Assembly (NCBI GenBank): GCA_903924405.1 | Contig: CAIYBH010000073.1 | Span: 1-63,770 of the forward strand | Direction of reading: 5' to 3' | Length of the DNA: 63,770 nucleotides | Source: an uncultured Planctomycetaceae bacterium | GTDB lineage: Bacteria > Planctomycetota > Planctomycetia > Planctomycetales > Planctomycetaceae | In this document: positions 37,436-46,629 of the stretch, piece by piece | Position numbering within the stretch: position 1 is the first letter of the stretch | Layout of the letters: each line of letters opens with the position of its first letter | Notes under the pieces: generated by a model | The model's database searches: none | What the model saw: only the letters and a program-made list of their open reading frames with translations | Told to the model about the DNA's origin: nothing | Position numbers and translations under genes: made by a program

Positions 37436-37746
37436 GATCGCATCGCAGCCTGATGAACAGCACAGAACACAAGGGGCCTGCTGCCCGATGACTCTGTGCA
37501 TAACGAAAAAGATCCAACACCCTCCGGGACCCACACCCAGACCAGTGCAAAACCTCAACCCCGGAAATCAATCCCACTCGCCCAATCGTCGACTATAACG
37601 CCAGATTGTAACGATCGAGAGTGACTTCCCTGTCGCAATAGAATTCACAACAAGGAACCCTACTACCTTCAACCAGTTAACACCATTCTTCCTTCGCGAT
37701 ACGAGGCCGGCGATCAGAATGTTCCAACCGCCCACACCCAACCGCA
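37436..37746. other. 311-bp gap inside the nuo operon
   Basis: Lies between nuoL stop and nuoM start. No ORF or clear hairpin seen. It is long for an operon and might hold an internal promoter, which I could not identify. Confidence 0.4.
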
Positions 37747-40248
37747 TTACCGTGGAAACGTCGTCAGCAGAATCGCAAACAAAGCCACCACACCCAAAAT
37801 GATAAACATCACATACTGCCGTAAACGGCCCGTCTGAATCACTTTCAAAGAATTGCCCACGGCGAACGTTGAATTGCCAATGACATTCACCAGTCCATCC
37901 ACAACGGCCTCGTCAAACATCCGATCCCACCGAGAGACAATCAAAGTCACCTTGGCTGCCGTGTGCAAAATGCCATCGAAAATCGTCCGGTCAAACCAGG
38001 CACAGAACTTTCCGATCACATGAGTTGGTTGCATGAACAACCCGTCATACAACTCATCAAAATGCCACTTGTTCGCAAGAAACCCGTGGACACCAGCGAG
38101 TTGTCGTTTGATTTCACCCACGTTCACCTTGCCGGATCCGTAGAACAACCATGCCATAAATGTTCCCGCAAAGGCGGCGATTAAGGCAAATTTGCCAGCA
38201 TCGGCGTGCACTGCATGCACCGCGTCTTGACCAGGCAGGGTCAATCCGCCAGACTGGCCGGCGATCCCGTGTGCTACATGGGCAGGCTGATCGCCAGTGA
38301 TCAGTCGGTACAGCACACCCTGTTCGCCACCCCATGCACAGTAGGCCGCCAGCAAAGACAACACCAGCAACGGCGTCGTCATGATTGCAGGGGTTTCATG
38401 GCAGTGATCATACACATGGGCGTCGCGAGGTGCTCCGGCGAATGTGTAGAACCAAAGTCGGAACATGTAGAATGCAGTGATCCCCGCCGTGATCAAAGGC
38501 AGAATGAACAGCAGAAAGTGGGCCGGATTTGCCTGTACGAAGGCGAGTGCCGTGGCGACCACAGCGTCCTTCGAATGAAAACCGGAAAATGCGAACAGGC
38601 TGGACACCCCGATCAATCCTGGCACCGCCAGACCGCTGATCGCAATCACCCCAACAAGCATCGTCAATGCCGTGATGGGCATCTTCCTCCAGAGACCACC
38701 CATTTTGGGCATCTCCTGCTCATGATGGCAGCCATAAATCACACTGCCCGAGCAAAGGAACATCAGCGACTTAAAGAATGCATGAGTCACGAGGTGGAAC
38801 AAACCTGCACCCCAACCGAAGACCCCCAGTCCCAGCATCATGTAGCCCAACTGACTGATCGTGGAGTACGCCAGCACCTTCTTGATGTCCGTCGCAACAA
38901 TAGCGATAGTCGCAGCCACAAAGGCCGTGATGCAACCCACATAGGCAATGGTCAGCAACACCTCCTGGACAAACATCGGGTAGAACCGCCCGACAAGATA
39001 AACCCCGGCTGCGACCATTGTCGCGGAATGCACCAGGGCACTGACCGGCGTGGGTCCTTCCATCGCGTCAGGCAACCAGGTCTGCAGAGGAAACTGAGCA
39101 CTCTTTCCGATACACCCGGCAAACACACCAAGGCCCGCAACAACCAGCAGATAGTAAGGAATGGTCTTGCGCCCATTGAGTGGATTCGCTGCTTCTGCAG
39201 ATCCAATGACCACGTCCCCAGTCGCTGCGTCCCGAGTCACGTTGCCGTCCTCTCCGCGAGGCAACATGTGAAACAAGCCAGCCTGAACCACATGCCCGTC
39301 CGCGTCGACCGTATCGGCAAAGCGGAAGGTTCCGAAGAACGTCCAAACCACCATCAGTCCGATCAGGAATCCGAAGTCACCCACGCGATTCATGATGAAC
39401 GCCTTGTTGGCCGCGTTGCTGGCAGACTTTCGCTCTGTGTAGAACCCAATCAACAGGAAGCTGCAAATACCGACCAATTCCCAGAACACAAAGATCTGGA
39501 AAATGTTCCCGGCCAGAACAAGGCCCAGCATCGAAAAGCAGAACAGCGACAAGAAGGCAAAAAACCGGTAAAAGCGTCCCGGCCGGTGAACGTGATGGCC
39601 GTTCCGCAGGTGGGCATGGTGGTCGACGTACTCTTCGATCAACTCTTCTGACATGTATCCGATAGCAAACAGATGAATACAGGTCGCAATGAAGGTGACC
39701 ATCGTGAACATCACCAGCGTGAGGCTGTCGATGTAGTAATCCAGAGACAGTTCAAGCCCGCCAAAAGTCGCTAGTCGATAAATCGTCCCGGAGTAGACCG
39801 TTGGCCCTGAGGCCACAGCGGATTCTGTTGCAGCGCCTTCCGTTGCAGCGTCTTCTACGCTCAGCGAAGCGGTGATGACTTCGCCGGCTGTCTGCAGTTG
39901 TCCCTGAGCACTGCCAGCCGCCTTTCCCGCGTCGTGCTCGGCAGCAGAACCATCCCCGGAGGCTTTTTCGTCGTGCTCGTGGCCGTGGCCGTCAGCGCCA
40001 TGTTCGTTTCCATGACTGTCGTGACCATGCTCGGCCTTGTGGAGCACCGCCCAACCGTTCGACCGTCCCCAGATGGTCAACGCACTGGCACTGCACACAA
40101 ATCCTGTGGCGATACACAACACAGCCAGCCAGGCCGCCACTCGACTTTTACGACTTCCCCAATAGCCACCGAAAATCTCGACGGCGAAACCACACAGCGG
40201 CAACAGCCATGCGATCATCAACAGATTTCGAAGTGTTTCGCCTACCAT
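37747..40248 (-). CDS. nuoL: NADH-quinone oxidoreductase subunit L with His-rich insertion
   Basis: 833 residues versus about 610-650 in most bacteria. The core is standard: FFAFLSLFCFSMLGLVLAGN, FWELVGICSFLLIGFY, SAQFPLQTWLPDAMEGPTPV, and the TDIKKVLAYSTISQLGYMM block, then the long C-terminal lateral helix. Extra sequence sits in the first periplasmic loop: residues about 69-150, with nine histidines between 70 and 105 plus many Asp/Glu, then an Ala/Thr/Glu-rich stretch. A second insertion of about 50 residues lies near 310-360 (HVVQAGLFHMLPRGEDG). Membrane proton pump of complex I; the His-rich loop would face outward. Confidence 0.95.
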   Translation of the reverse strand: MVGETLRNLLMIAWLLPLCGFAVEIFGGYWGSRKSRVAAWLAVLCIATGFVCSASALTIWGRSNGWAVLHKAEHGHDSHGNEHGADGHGHEHDEKASGDGSAAEHDAGKAAGSAQGQLQTAGEVITASLSVEDAATEGAATESAVASGPTVYSGTIYRLATFGGLELSLDYYIDSLTLVMFTMVTFIATCIHLFAIGYMSEELIEEYVDHHAHLRNGHHVHRPGRFYRFFAFLSLFCFSMLGLVLAGNIFQIFVFWELVGICSFLLIGFYTERKSASNAANKAFIMNRVGDFGFLIGLMVVWTFFGTFRFADTVDADGHVVQAGLFHMLPRGEDGNVTRDAATGDVVIGSAEAANPLNGRKTIPYYLLVVAGLGVFAGCIGKSAQFPLQTWLPDAMEGPTPVSALVHSATMVAAGVYLVGRFYPMFVQEVLLTIAYVGCITAFVAATIAIVATDIKKVLAYSTISQLGYMMLGLGVFGWGAGLFHLVTHAFFKSLMFLCSGSVIYGCHHEQEMPKMGGLWRKMPITALTMLVGVIAISGLAVPGLIGVSSLFAFSGFHSKDAVVATALAFVQANPAHFLLFILPLITAGITAFYMFRLWFYTFAGAPRDAHVYDHCHETPAIMTTPLLVLSLLAAYCAWGGEQGVLYRLITGDQPAHVAHGIAGQSGGLTLPGQDAVHAVHADAGKFALIAAFAGTFMAWLFYGSGKVNVGEIKRQLAGVHGFLANKWHFDELYDGLFMQPTHVIGKFCAWFDRTIFDGILHTAAKVTLIVSRWDRMFDEAVVDGLVNVIGNSTFAVGNSLKVIQTGRLRQYVMFIILGVVALFAILLTTFPR

Positions 40249-40306
40249 GGGTCATCCAAGGAAAACCACCGATGAGAAGAATGTCAGCCCCGACCAAATG
40301 CCCCTG

Positions 40307-40624
40307 TCAGCCTTTCAGCTTGTTGGCCCGGTCAACGTCAATCGTCAGATGGTTGTTATAAAAATTCAGTGCGATCGCCAGTGCCACCGCGGCCTCTGCA
40401 GCCGCGAGTACGATGACAAACAGCGAAAAAATCTGACCATCCAGTCCAAGACTGGTAAACTTTGAAAACGCTACGAAGTTCACATTGGCCCCGTTCAGAA
40501 CCAATTCAACTCCCATCAGAACGCCAATTCCATTCCGCTTTGTGGCCATACAGACCACTCCACAGACGAACAGAATCGCCCCAACGAATAAATAGGACTG
40601 AAGCCCGACTTCCATAGAAATCAC
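40307..40624 (-). CDS. nuoK: NADH-quinone oxidoreductase subunit K
   Basis: 105 residues and three membrane helices, the normal size. Conserved glutamates are in MGVELVLNGANVNFVAFS and VIVLAAAEAAVALAIAL, both needed for proton transfer in known complexes. It lies between nuoJ and nuoL as in standard nuo operons. Confidence 0.95.
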   Translation of the reverse strand: MISMEVGLQSYLFVGAILFVCGVVCMATKRNGIGVLMGVELVLNGANVNFVAFSKFTSLGLDGQIFSLFVIVLAAAEAAVALAIALNFYNNHLTIDVDRANKLKG

Positions 40625-40729
40625 ACCACTCTGGCGATCAGGGAATCCAAATTCACAGATGACTCTTCAGGAGTTCGCTTAGACTCTAAACGAAAGCCGC
40701 AGCTCATCTGACAGCTAACCACAACTCAT

Positions 40730-41329
40730 TCATGCACTGGTGCTTTGCGAACGTCTTTTCGCCCGTGCGAGGTAAGACGCTCCAATCAAAACCACCAGTA
40801 AATGCACCGAAACAATTTCAAACGGTAATAAGTAACCCGGTGACTGCAGAGTTGCCTGGGACAAATCACGGTCTGGACGTGACCCAAGAAAACTCAGTCC
40901 CAGTGGCCGCAACGTATTGCCTTCAGCGGTCGCAAGAGCGGCTGCCTGTTGCGTGTTTGGCGCCGGCCATTCGACGTTTTTAACGCTGGCGAAGACCACA
41001 AACATGAACAGCAGCGCGACAATTGAACCAAGAATTGTCTCTCCGGGAGACGTCGCGATCTTCAGGTACGGACCACTGGCGGTCAACATCACACCAAACA
41101 CCAACAGCACCAGAGTGCCGCCGACGTAGATCAACAATTGAGCGGCTCCAACGAAGTCCGCATCCGCAAGGAAAAACAGGGCCGATGCGCTTCCCAGCGA
41201 AATCACCAGCCAGAAGGCCATACGCACGACTGTCTGGGACAATACCACCGCTACAGCGCACAAACACGTGGCCAACGCAAATATGGTGAACAGCAAACTT
41301 TCACCGGAAGGAACAATGCTGCCTATCAT
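40730..41329 (-). CDS. nuoJ: NADH-quinone oxidoreductase subunit J
   Basis: 199 residues with five membrane helices. The family stretch AFWLVISLGSASALFFLADADFVGAAQLLIYVGGTLVL (residues about 33-70) contains the pi-bulge helix of NuoJ. The ATG overlaps the nuoH stop by four bases, so the genes are coupled without the usual nuoI between them. Confidence 0.94.
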   Translation of the reverse strand: MIGSIVPSGESLLFTIFALATCLCAVAVVLSQTVVRMAFWLVISLGSASALFFLADADFVGAAQLLIYVGGTLVLLVFGVMLTASGPYLKIATSPGETILGSIVALLFMFVVFASVKNVEWPAPNTQQAAALATAEGNTLRPLGLSFLGSRPDRDLSQATLQSPGYLLPFEIVSVHLLVVLIGASYLARAKRRSQSTSA

Positions 41330-42609
41330 CGAACGGCCCCTTCTGATGTCCCATCAACCTGTGCCTGAACACGTTCCGATTTGCGAGCCGTGATCGCAGC
41401 AGCTTCCTTCACCTCGGCGGCAGCACGTGCTCCAAGGGGCTCCAGCGTCCATGTGCTGCGCTGCATCACTGTGGCCATCAGAAGAGGCCAGAGCGTCGCC
41501 CCAAGGAACAGAAAACAGCTAATCGGCACGAGGTACTTCAGGCAGGTCGTCATCACCTGGTCAATACGCAGGCGAGGCAACGTCCACCGCAGCCAAATCT
41601 GAACGAACACCCCAAGGCTGGCTTTGGTCACGAAAACAAACGCTCCAAGGACGTTCGCGAGGTACCCAATAATTGCTGAGCCTTCGCCGGATGCTGATGC
41701 ATTCCGGGCGGCGTACAGTGCGTCGTCAAGCGGTGGCAGGCCGGTGTTCCAGCCGCCCAGAAACAGAATCGACGCAATCCCGCAGACTGCGAACATGCTG
41801 GCATATTCTCCCATGAAGAAGAACGACCAGCGAATCCCACTGTACTCCGTATGAAAGCCACCCACCAACTCGCTCTCTGCTTCCGCAAGGTCGAAGGGTG
41901 CTCGCTTACAACTGGCGGTGGCCACTACAAAGTACACAAAGAACGCGATAAACGCGAAGGGATCGTGGAAAATGAACCAGTTCTGGACGCCGCCGCGCTG
42001 CATGCCGCCAATCTCACCCAGGTTCAGTGATCCAGCCGCAATCACAGGCACCAGGGCACAAATCGCCAGCGGAATCTCGTAGCTGACCATTTGGGCCGCT
42101 TCTCGCATGCCCCCAAACAAGGACCACTTTGATCCACTGGAGTATCCGGCCATAATGATCCCGAACACTTCTAGTGACAGGATCGCCAGAATAATAAACA
42201 ACCCCGTGTCCGCGACGACCGCGACCCAGCCAGCACTGAAAGGCAACACCATAAACGCCGCAAATGATGCGATGCACACGAAGTAGGGTGCTGAACGGAA
42301 CAGCAAAGAGTCGGCAGCAGGAGGACAAAGATCCTCTTTCTGAACCAGCTTGATCCCGTCCGCAAGTGACTGCAACCAGCCAAATAATCCACCCACGCGG
42401 GTTGGGCCGAGGCGGTCCTGAATACGTCCCGAAACCTTACGCTCGAGCCAGATAAATACGGCCGGCGAAAGGGCGAATGCATGTACCAGCAGGACCGCGT
42501 GAATCACTGCCGCAAGAAAATACTGAAGTCCGTCCCCGAGTGTCTCCGGGAGTATCTTGTCGCAGATTCCTTCGAGGAATCCAGCTATTGTCTGTGCTGC
42601 GAACATCAT
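41326..42609 (-). CDS. nuoH: NADH-quinone oxidoreductase subunit H
   Basis: 427 residues; two ATGs in tandem start it. The quinone-site blocks are present: WLERKVSGRIQDRLGPTRVG, the ADGIKLVQKEDLCP loop, and AFDLAEAESELVGGFHTEYSG. NuoH is usually about 330 residues. Here a C-terminal extension of about 45 polar residues (Ala/Glu/Lys-rich) and an enlarged loop (NASASGEGSAI region) add length. First gene of this partial operon. NuoH docks the peripheral arm, whose genes are not in the window. Confidence 0.95.
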   Translation of the reverse strand: MMFAAQTIAGFLEGICDKILPETLGDGLQYFLAAVIHAVLLVHAFALSPAVFIWLERKVSGRIQDRLGPTRVGGLFGWLQSLADGIKLVQKEDLCPPAADSLLFRSAPYFVCIASFAAFMVLPFSAGWVAVVADTGLFIILAILSLEVFGIIMAGYSSGSKWSLFGGMREAAQMVSYEIPLAICALVPVIAAGSLNLGEIGGMQRGGVQNWFIFHDPFAFIAFFVYFVVATASCKRAPFDLAEAESELVGGFHTEYSGIRWSFFFMGEYASMFAVCGIASILFLGGWNTGLPPLDDALYAARNASASGEGSAIIGYLANVLGAFVFVTKASLGVFVQIWLRWTLPRLRIDQVMTTCLKYLVPISCFLFLGATLWPLLMATVMQRSTWTLEPLGARAAAEVKEAAAITARKSERVQAQVDGTSEGAVR

Positions 42610-43515
42610 GGATCACGCACCTGCAAACAGGCAGAATCAAACACCAAAAACGCCGACAGCCGTGGGCCGCCGACACTTCAGACCCCAGTATCCTACTCAC
42701 ATACCCACCAACGGCCCGGTGAATCTGAGCGAATTCGATTTTCCGAGTCCCAGCCCTGTTGGCTATTCCTGCCAACCGCCAGGTCCCAACCCGTGTGACT
42801 GAGCACCTTTTCGCGTGACTTCCATCACCTGCCGTCGAGGGCTGGCAGACTGACCAGTTATCGAGCCCCGGAATATGACAAAAGCGAATTCTCTCTGCAA
42901 CCAACCACCTGACTGTTTCTCCCGGAGTGCTCGGGTTCCGCCTCCTGAGACGGTCCAGGTTCGCATTTCCCGGGTCTGGGAAGGCTTTTCATCCTTACAT
43001 CCTTCCCTTCTTCCACATCTTCCGTGTTTTTGTCTCTTCATGTGTCCGTCCCACTCGTGAGATTTCCGGGCGGATGTGCTGGTTGCTGCCGACGTTCGCG
43101 AACGCGGATCCTGGCGTTCGGGAGTGGAGGGGAGTTTCCTTTGCCCGGGTCTTGCAGTCGCGTCGTCCAGGCTGCGGGGAAAACCCTGGCGGACGTTCGA
43201 GAAGTCCCGCCACATTGATTTTGGGGGTCCCCTGCATGTTCGGCCCACGGCGGCCTCCTGCTTGTTGCCTGCCGGAATGCCAACTGAATGGGCCCATGGC
43301 CCGACGCCCCGCCTGTTCAAGGGGCCTCGCTGGCACAGGCCGCGGGCGAGCTCTCAATTTCCTGCACTCCCCCGGCGTTTCCACTCGCGCGTTCAGTTGC
43401 GGTTTTCTCAAAGTTGACCACAATGCAGGTCTCTGACGACCGCCGCCACTGCCCGCCAGCCGGACGCCGTGGTCAGGGTTCCCGGAAGATTTCTCGTGTT
43501 GCATGAGTCGTAGTA
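42610..43515. other. 906-bp intergenic stretch between divergent nuoH and ABC ATPase genes
   Basis: No recognisable gene on either strand. ORFs of 60-190 codons are in conflicting frames and have no family signature. It must contain the nuo promoter; a weak candidate TTGCAG-N16-TCATAT on the minus strand lies near 42877-42904. A GTTCGCGAAC palindrome is at about 43095-43104. Confidence 0.4.
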
Positions 43516-44214
43516 ATGCCGCTTGTCCTGAATCTCCAGAATGTCGCTCGCTCGTTTTCCGGGCCAACGGGAACAGTGTCCATTCTTCGAAATGTCAATC
43601 TGCGAGTGCCCTCCGGGGCTGCCGTCGCCATCCGGGGACCGTCCGGTTGCGGAAAAAGCACGTTGCTTTACATCGCCGGCACGCTTGATCAGCCGACCTC
43701 GGGGCTCGTTGAAATCCTCGGCGAGAATCCATGGCGACTTTCCGCGTCGCGGCTGGCGGCTTTTCGAAATCAGCACATCGGTTTCATCTTTCAGGACCAC
43801 CAGCTGCTGCCTCAGTGCAGTGTCCTGGAAAATGTCCTGCTGCCGTCTCTCGCGGGCTTCGCAGCCCAGTCCGATGTGCACAGTCGTGCCATTCAACTCA
43901 TCGATCGCGTGGGCTTGTCCCATCGCCTGCATCATCGCCCCGGGCGGCTTTCCGGGGGGGAACGCCAGCGCGTCGCCGTCTGCCGAGCCCTGATTCACCA
44001 GCCATCGCTGCTGCTTGCGGATGAACCAACCGGGAACCTCGACCCTAAATCTGCTGCGGAAGTCGGCTCTCTGCTGCTCGAAGTCGCCTCTGAAAATGAG
44101 ACGGCTCTTCTCTGCGTCACCCACAGTGATGAACTGGCCGCCCGTTTTCCCCATACCATCCAGCTCAATGATGGCATGGTCACGTTGAACGCTCTGCCCG
44201 TTGTCGCCACCTGA
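43516..44214 (+). CDS. LolD-like ABC transporter ATP-binding protein
   Basis: 232 residues. Complete nucleotide-binding domain: Walker A RGPSGCGKSTLL, Q-loop IFQDHQLLPQCSVLENVLLP, signature LSGGERQRVAVCRAL, Walker B LLLADEPTGNLDP and H-loop VTHSDELA. The FQDHQLLP block and TGNLDP place it in the LolD/MacB/FtsE branch, which works with MacB-type permeases in lipoprotein release or efflux. No permease gene is adjacent, so it is an orphan ATPase here. No strong ribosome binding site precedes the ATG. Confidence 0.9.
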   Translation: MPLVLNLQNVARSFSGPTGTVSILRNVNLRVPSGAAVAIRGPSGCGKSTLLYIAGTLDQPTSGLVEILGENPWRLSASRLAAFRNQHIGFIFQDHQLLPQCSVLENVLLPSLAGFAAQSDVHSRAIQLIDRVGLSHRLHHRPGRLSGGERQRVAVCRALIHQPSLLLADEPTGNLDPKSAAEVGSLLLEVASENETALLCVTHSDELAARFPHTIQLNDGMVTLNALPVVAT

Positions 44215-44720
44215 CCGGGACTCTGCACAGACGCAGTTCTGTCGCGGCATATTCCGGCGGCCTCGCCGGTCGGCGTCGTGTCCACCGCTTTCAAGTGACG
44301 CTGCATGACCTTTTCGCTGACAATTCGAGGAATTTGATCCTCCGGGTTCATCTCTCCCGTTTGTCCGTGAGATCTGCTGCAATCGATACCACTCGCCAAG
44401 TCGATAGTGGTGTTCTCTCCTCGTGTTTCCCGCGCGACCCGTCTTTCTCAGTCAGAATTCTTCGCAGAATTCAGGCGAGGCGGGACGATACCCCCCGTGG
44501 TCGCAGTCTCCCAAATAACGTGTCTCTGCTGTCCATGGGCACAGGCCACACGTTTTGTGGGGAAACCGCTGCTGATCAAGCCTTTGATGCTGGTCTCCAC
44601 GGGCCTTGCATCTGAAATGAGCGGGTTGCCGTTGTCGCGCTGGCGTCTGCCGGTCCAACCAGACACCACAGAGGCTGAAAATTCAAGAATGTACTGGTGT
44701 TTGAACATGGGATGCGTGTC
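44215..44720. other. 506-bp intergenic stretch
   Basis: Between the ABC ATPase and a small secreted protein. No gene, promoter or hairpin that I can support. Confidence 0.4.
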
Positions 44721-45176
44721 ATGAACGTCCGAGTTTCCCTGATTATTCTCGCAGCTGCCATTTTCATGGCCGTCTGGGACGCAGACCAGAAGGCGATGCA
44801 CAGGGACAGCGTCGCCCTCGCGAAGGCACGGGCCACTCAACAGGCCCTTGTCGGGGCAACAACAGCCACTTCCGGCGAACAGACTCCCGCAAAACTTGAG
44901 GCCTCCGCGACCTCAGTACCCGTTGTGCAAACTGCCACTTCCGGAACGGACGTGGCTGCTGATTGCATTCCTGTGCCAGCCCGATTGGCGGCCGGAACAT
45001 GGGAAGTCACCAGTGAGGGCGGACGGCAGTCACGCATTACGATCCATACCAGCCAGTCTGAGCAGTCTGAGCAGAATTTCTGCATTATCACGACGGAGCA
45101 TGGCCAACGCTGGTGCTTTGTGCGAGTTGCAGATCTGCGTGCTGCCGACGCGGGCACCGAGCCCACTGCACACTGA
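44721..45176 (+). CDS. small secreted or membrane-anchored protein of unknown function
   Basis: 151 residues from ATG 44721 (GGGA eight bases upstream; ATG 44712 and GTG 44697 are alternatives). The hydrophobic N terminus VRVSLIILAAAIFMAVW acts as signal or anchor. A Ala/Thr/Ser/Glu-rich linker follows (about 30-85), then a compact domain with RLAAGTWEVTSEGG and HGQRWCFVRVADLR. No known family recognised. A very strong terminator follows 38 bases after the stop, which supports it being an expressed gene. Confidence 0.65.
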   Translation: MNVRVSLIILAAAIFMAVWDADQKAMHRDSVALAKARATQQALVGATTATSGEQTPAKLEASATSVPVVQTATSGTDVAADCIPVPARLAAGTWEVTSEGGRQSRITIHTSQSEQSEQNFCIITTEHGQRWCFVRVADLRAADAGTEPTAH

Positions 45177-45214
45177 ACGCTGCCGTCCAGACAACCCGTC
45201 ACAATCAAATGCAG

Positions 45215-45253
45215 GGAGCGTGGTTCCAACCGAGGGAACCACGCTCCTTTTTT
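45215..45253 (+). terminator. Rho-independent terminator
   Basis: GGAGCGTGGTTCC-AACCGAG-GGAACCACGCTCC, 13 perfect base pairs, then TTTTTT. It lies between the plus-strand unknown and the convergent DUF1080 gene. Confidence 0.93.
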
Positions 45254-45380
45254 CTTGTCCGTTGAACTTCTGCCGCACCAGTGATCCATGCAATCCCGGT
45301 GCCGGAATCCAGTCGACTGATCTGACATTCCGATGCCAGCCGGTGAACCGCGTGGCTTCGGTTCAGGGGCACTCCACGAA

Positions 45381-46109
45381 TTACTTCAATTCCTGAATTC
45401 GGATGTTACGAAACTCCGCCCACATCGGCTTGCCGGCGTGCAACTGCAGTGCCAGGATCCCGTCCAGCAGGGCGAGTTCCGGGTCATTGTCATGAAAATC
45501 CAGAATCAGGCGGCCATTCATGTAGTGCTGAATGTGATTTCCCTTGCCTCGGATAATCACGTCGTTCCACTCATTCAGGCGGAACAGGTCCTTCCAACCG
45601 GCTGCGTCAATCAGGCGCTCCGGTTCCGTCTTCTTCCCGGATTTCTCCCAGCTGCCGCGTTCGCCGGTCATGATGATCCGGCCTCGCTTGCCTCCCTCGT
45701 CATAGATAAACGCCGAGACGTTCGGAAAGTCGACTTCATTTCGCAGTTCATGCTGATAGCCACGCACAACCCAGGCATTTCTCGGGTTGCCATCCGTGAT
45801 ATGCCGTGACCGATACTGAATGCCCGAATTGTTGGTTGCATTGCAGCGGAACGAAAGCCTCACTTCGAAGTCGCCTGTACGACCACCCTTCCAGATCAGG
45901 AACGTATTGCCATCGGCTTTGTTCTCCTCGGTGGTTTCACCGTGAATCACGCCGTCGCGCACGGTCCAGAGCCGCGGGTCGCCGTCCCAACCCGTCAAGT
46001 CGCTGCCATTGAAGATGCTCACCATGTCTGCTGATTCCGGCGGAGCATCATCCGCGGCCACAATCATGGGGAAAGCGATGACTGCCAGAAAACTCAAAAT
46101 GTGTTTCAT
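45381..46109 (-). CDS. DUF1080 (3-keto-disaccharide hydrolase-like) secreted protein
   Basis: 242 residues from ATG 46109 (AGGA seven bases upstream), with signal peptide KHILSFLAVIAFPMIVAADD. The DUF1080 concanavalin-like jelly roll is visible: SIFNGSDLTGWDGDPRLW, WTVRDGVIHGETTEE, then GDFEVRLSFR, NSGIQYRSRH, the NEWNDVIIRGKGNHIQHYMNG strand pair and a final FRNIRI. The family is very common in planctomycetes and some members hydrolyse 3-keto-glycosides in the periplasm. Single gene, convergent with the unknown upstream. Confidence 0.93.
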   Translation of the reverse strand: MKHILSFLAVIAFPMIVAADDAPPESADMVSIFNGSDLTGWDGDPRLWTVRDGVIHGETTEENKADGNTFLIWKGGRTGDFEVRLSFRCNATNNSGIQYRSRHITDGNPRNAWVVRGYQHELRNEVDFPNVSAFIYDEGGKRGRIIMTGERGSWEKSGKKTEPERLIDAAGWKDLFRLNEWNDVIIRGKGNHIQHYMNGRLILDFHDNDPELALLDGILALQLHAGKPMWAEFRNIRIQELK

Positions 46110-46629
46110 GTTATGGTCCTGAATTTCATGTGTGGGAGATCCCGGGGATGTCATTCCCGGAAACAGGGCCGCTGTTGCTGTGCATCAGGAAAATGCGGGA
46201 AAAGCGGGTCTTCTGTTCCCCGCCCGGACGTTCAGCCTCAGAGGGTATCCGATTGCTGGCGATCGTGAGCCGACAAGCCACGGGAGCCTCAGCAGCGTCG
46301 GCAGTATGGTCAATTCCCGCAGCGAACGCCAATGCAGCCCCGTGGCCTGTACAAAGAATTGTCCGGAACCTGCCTCGAATAAATCCTGCCATCGACCGGA
46401 CTGGGAATGGGGCCACTGCACGCATGTTCCGGCGGGACAGCACTGTCACCATGGCTCCAGACTTGGCTGGCTGCTGCACCCATCAACATGCTGCTCAACT
46501 CAGGAAACGGAGACGCCCGGTTCCGGGATCCGGGGTTTGACCCCCCGTCCATTTTCCTCCGCAGTCGCTGGCCGATAAGCTACACACCCAGCACCCGTCA
46601 TTCTGCGTTCACCTCCAACTCGGGTCCCT
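46110..46629. other. 520-bp divergent intergenic stretch
   Basis: Between the DUF1080 gene (minus) and the radical SAM gene (plus). ORFs here conflict and show no family signature. A GCCACTG at 46412 prompted a check for a cobalamin riboswitch, which was not supported. Confidence 0.4.

Noticed and set aside
38206..39651. 481-codon plus-strand ORF antisense to nuoL
   Set aside because: It lies entirely inside nuoL, whose product is clearly conserved. The antisense product is His/Gln/Arg-rich, as expected from the reverse complement of membrane-helix codons, and has no family signature.
42763..43320. 185-codon minus-strand ORF between nuoH and the ABC ATPase
   Set aside because: Composition is Arg/Gly/Pro-rich with no domain; overlapping ORFs in other frames are equally long.
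43408..44382. 324-codon minus-strand ORF opposite the ABC ATPase
   Set aside because: The plus-strand frame has every ABC motif. The antisense frame is a high-GC shadow.
46385..46425. Possible cobalamin riboswitch upstream of the B12-binding radical SAM gene
   Set aside because: Only GGGAATGGGGCCACTG resembles parts of the B12 box. The element order is wrong and no AGTC...ACCTGCC segment follows.
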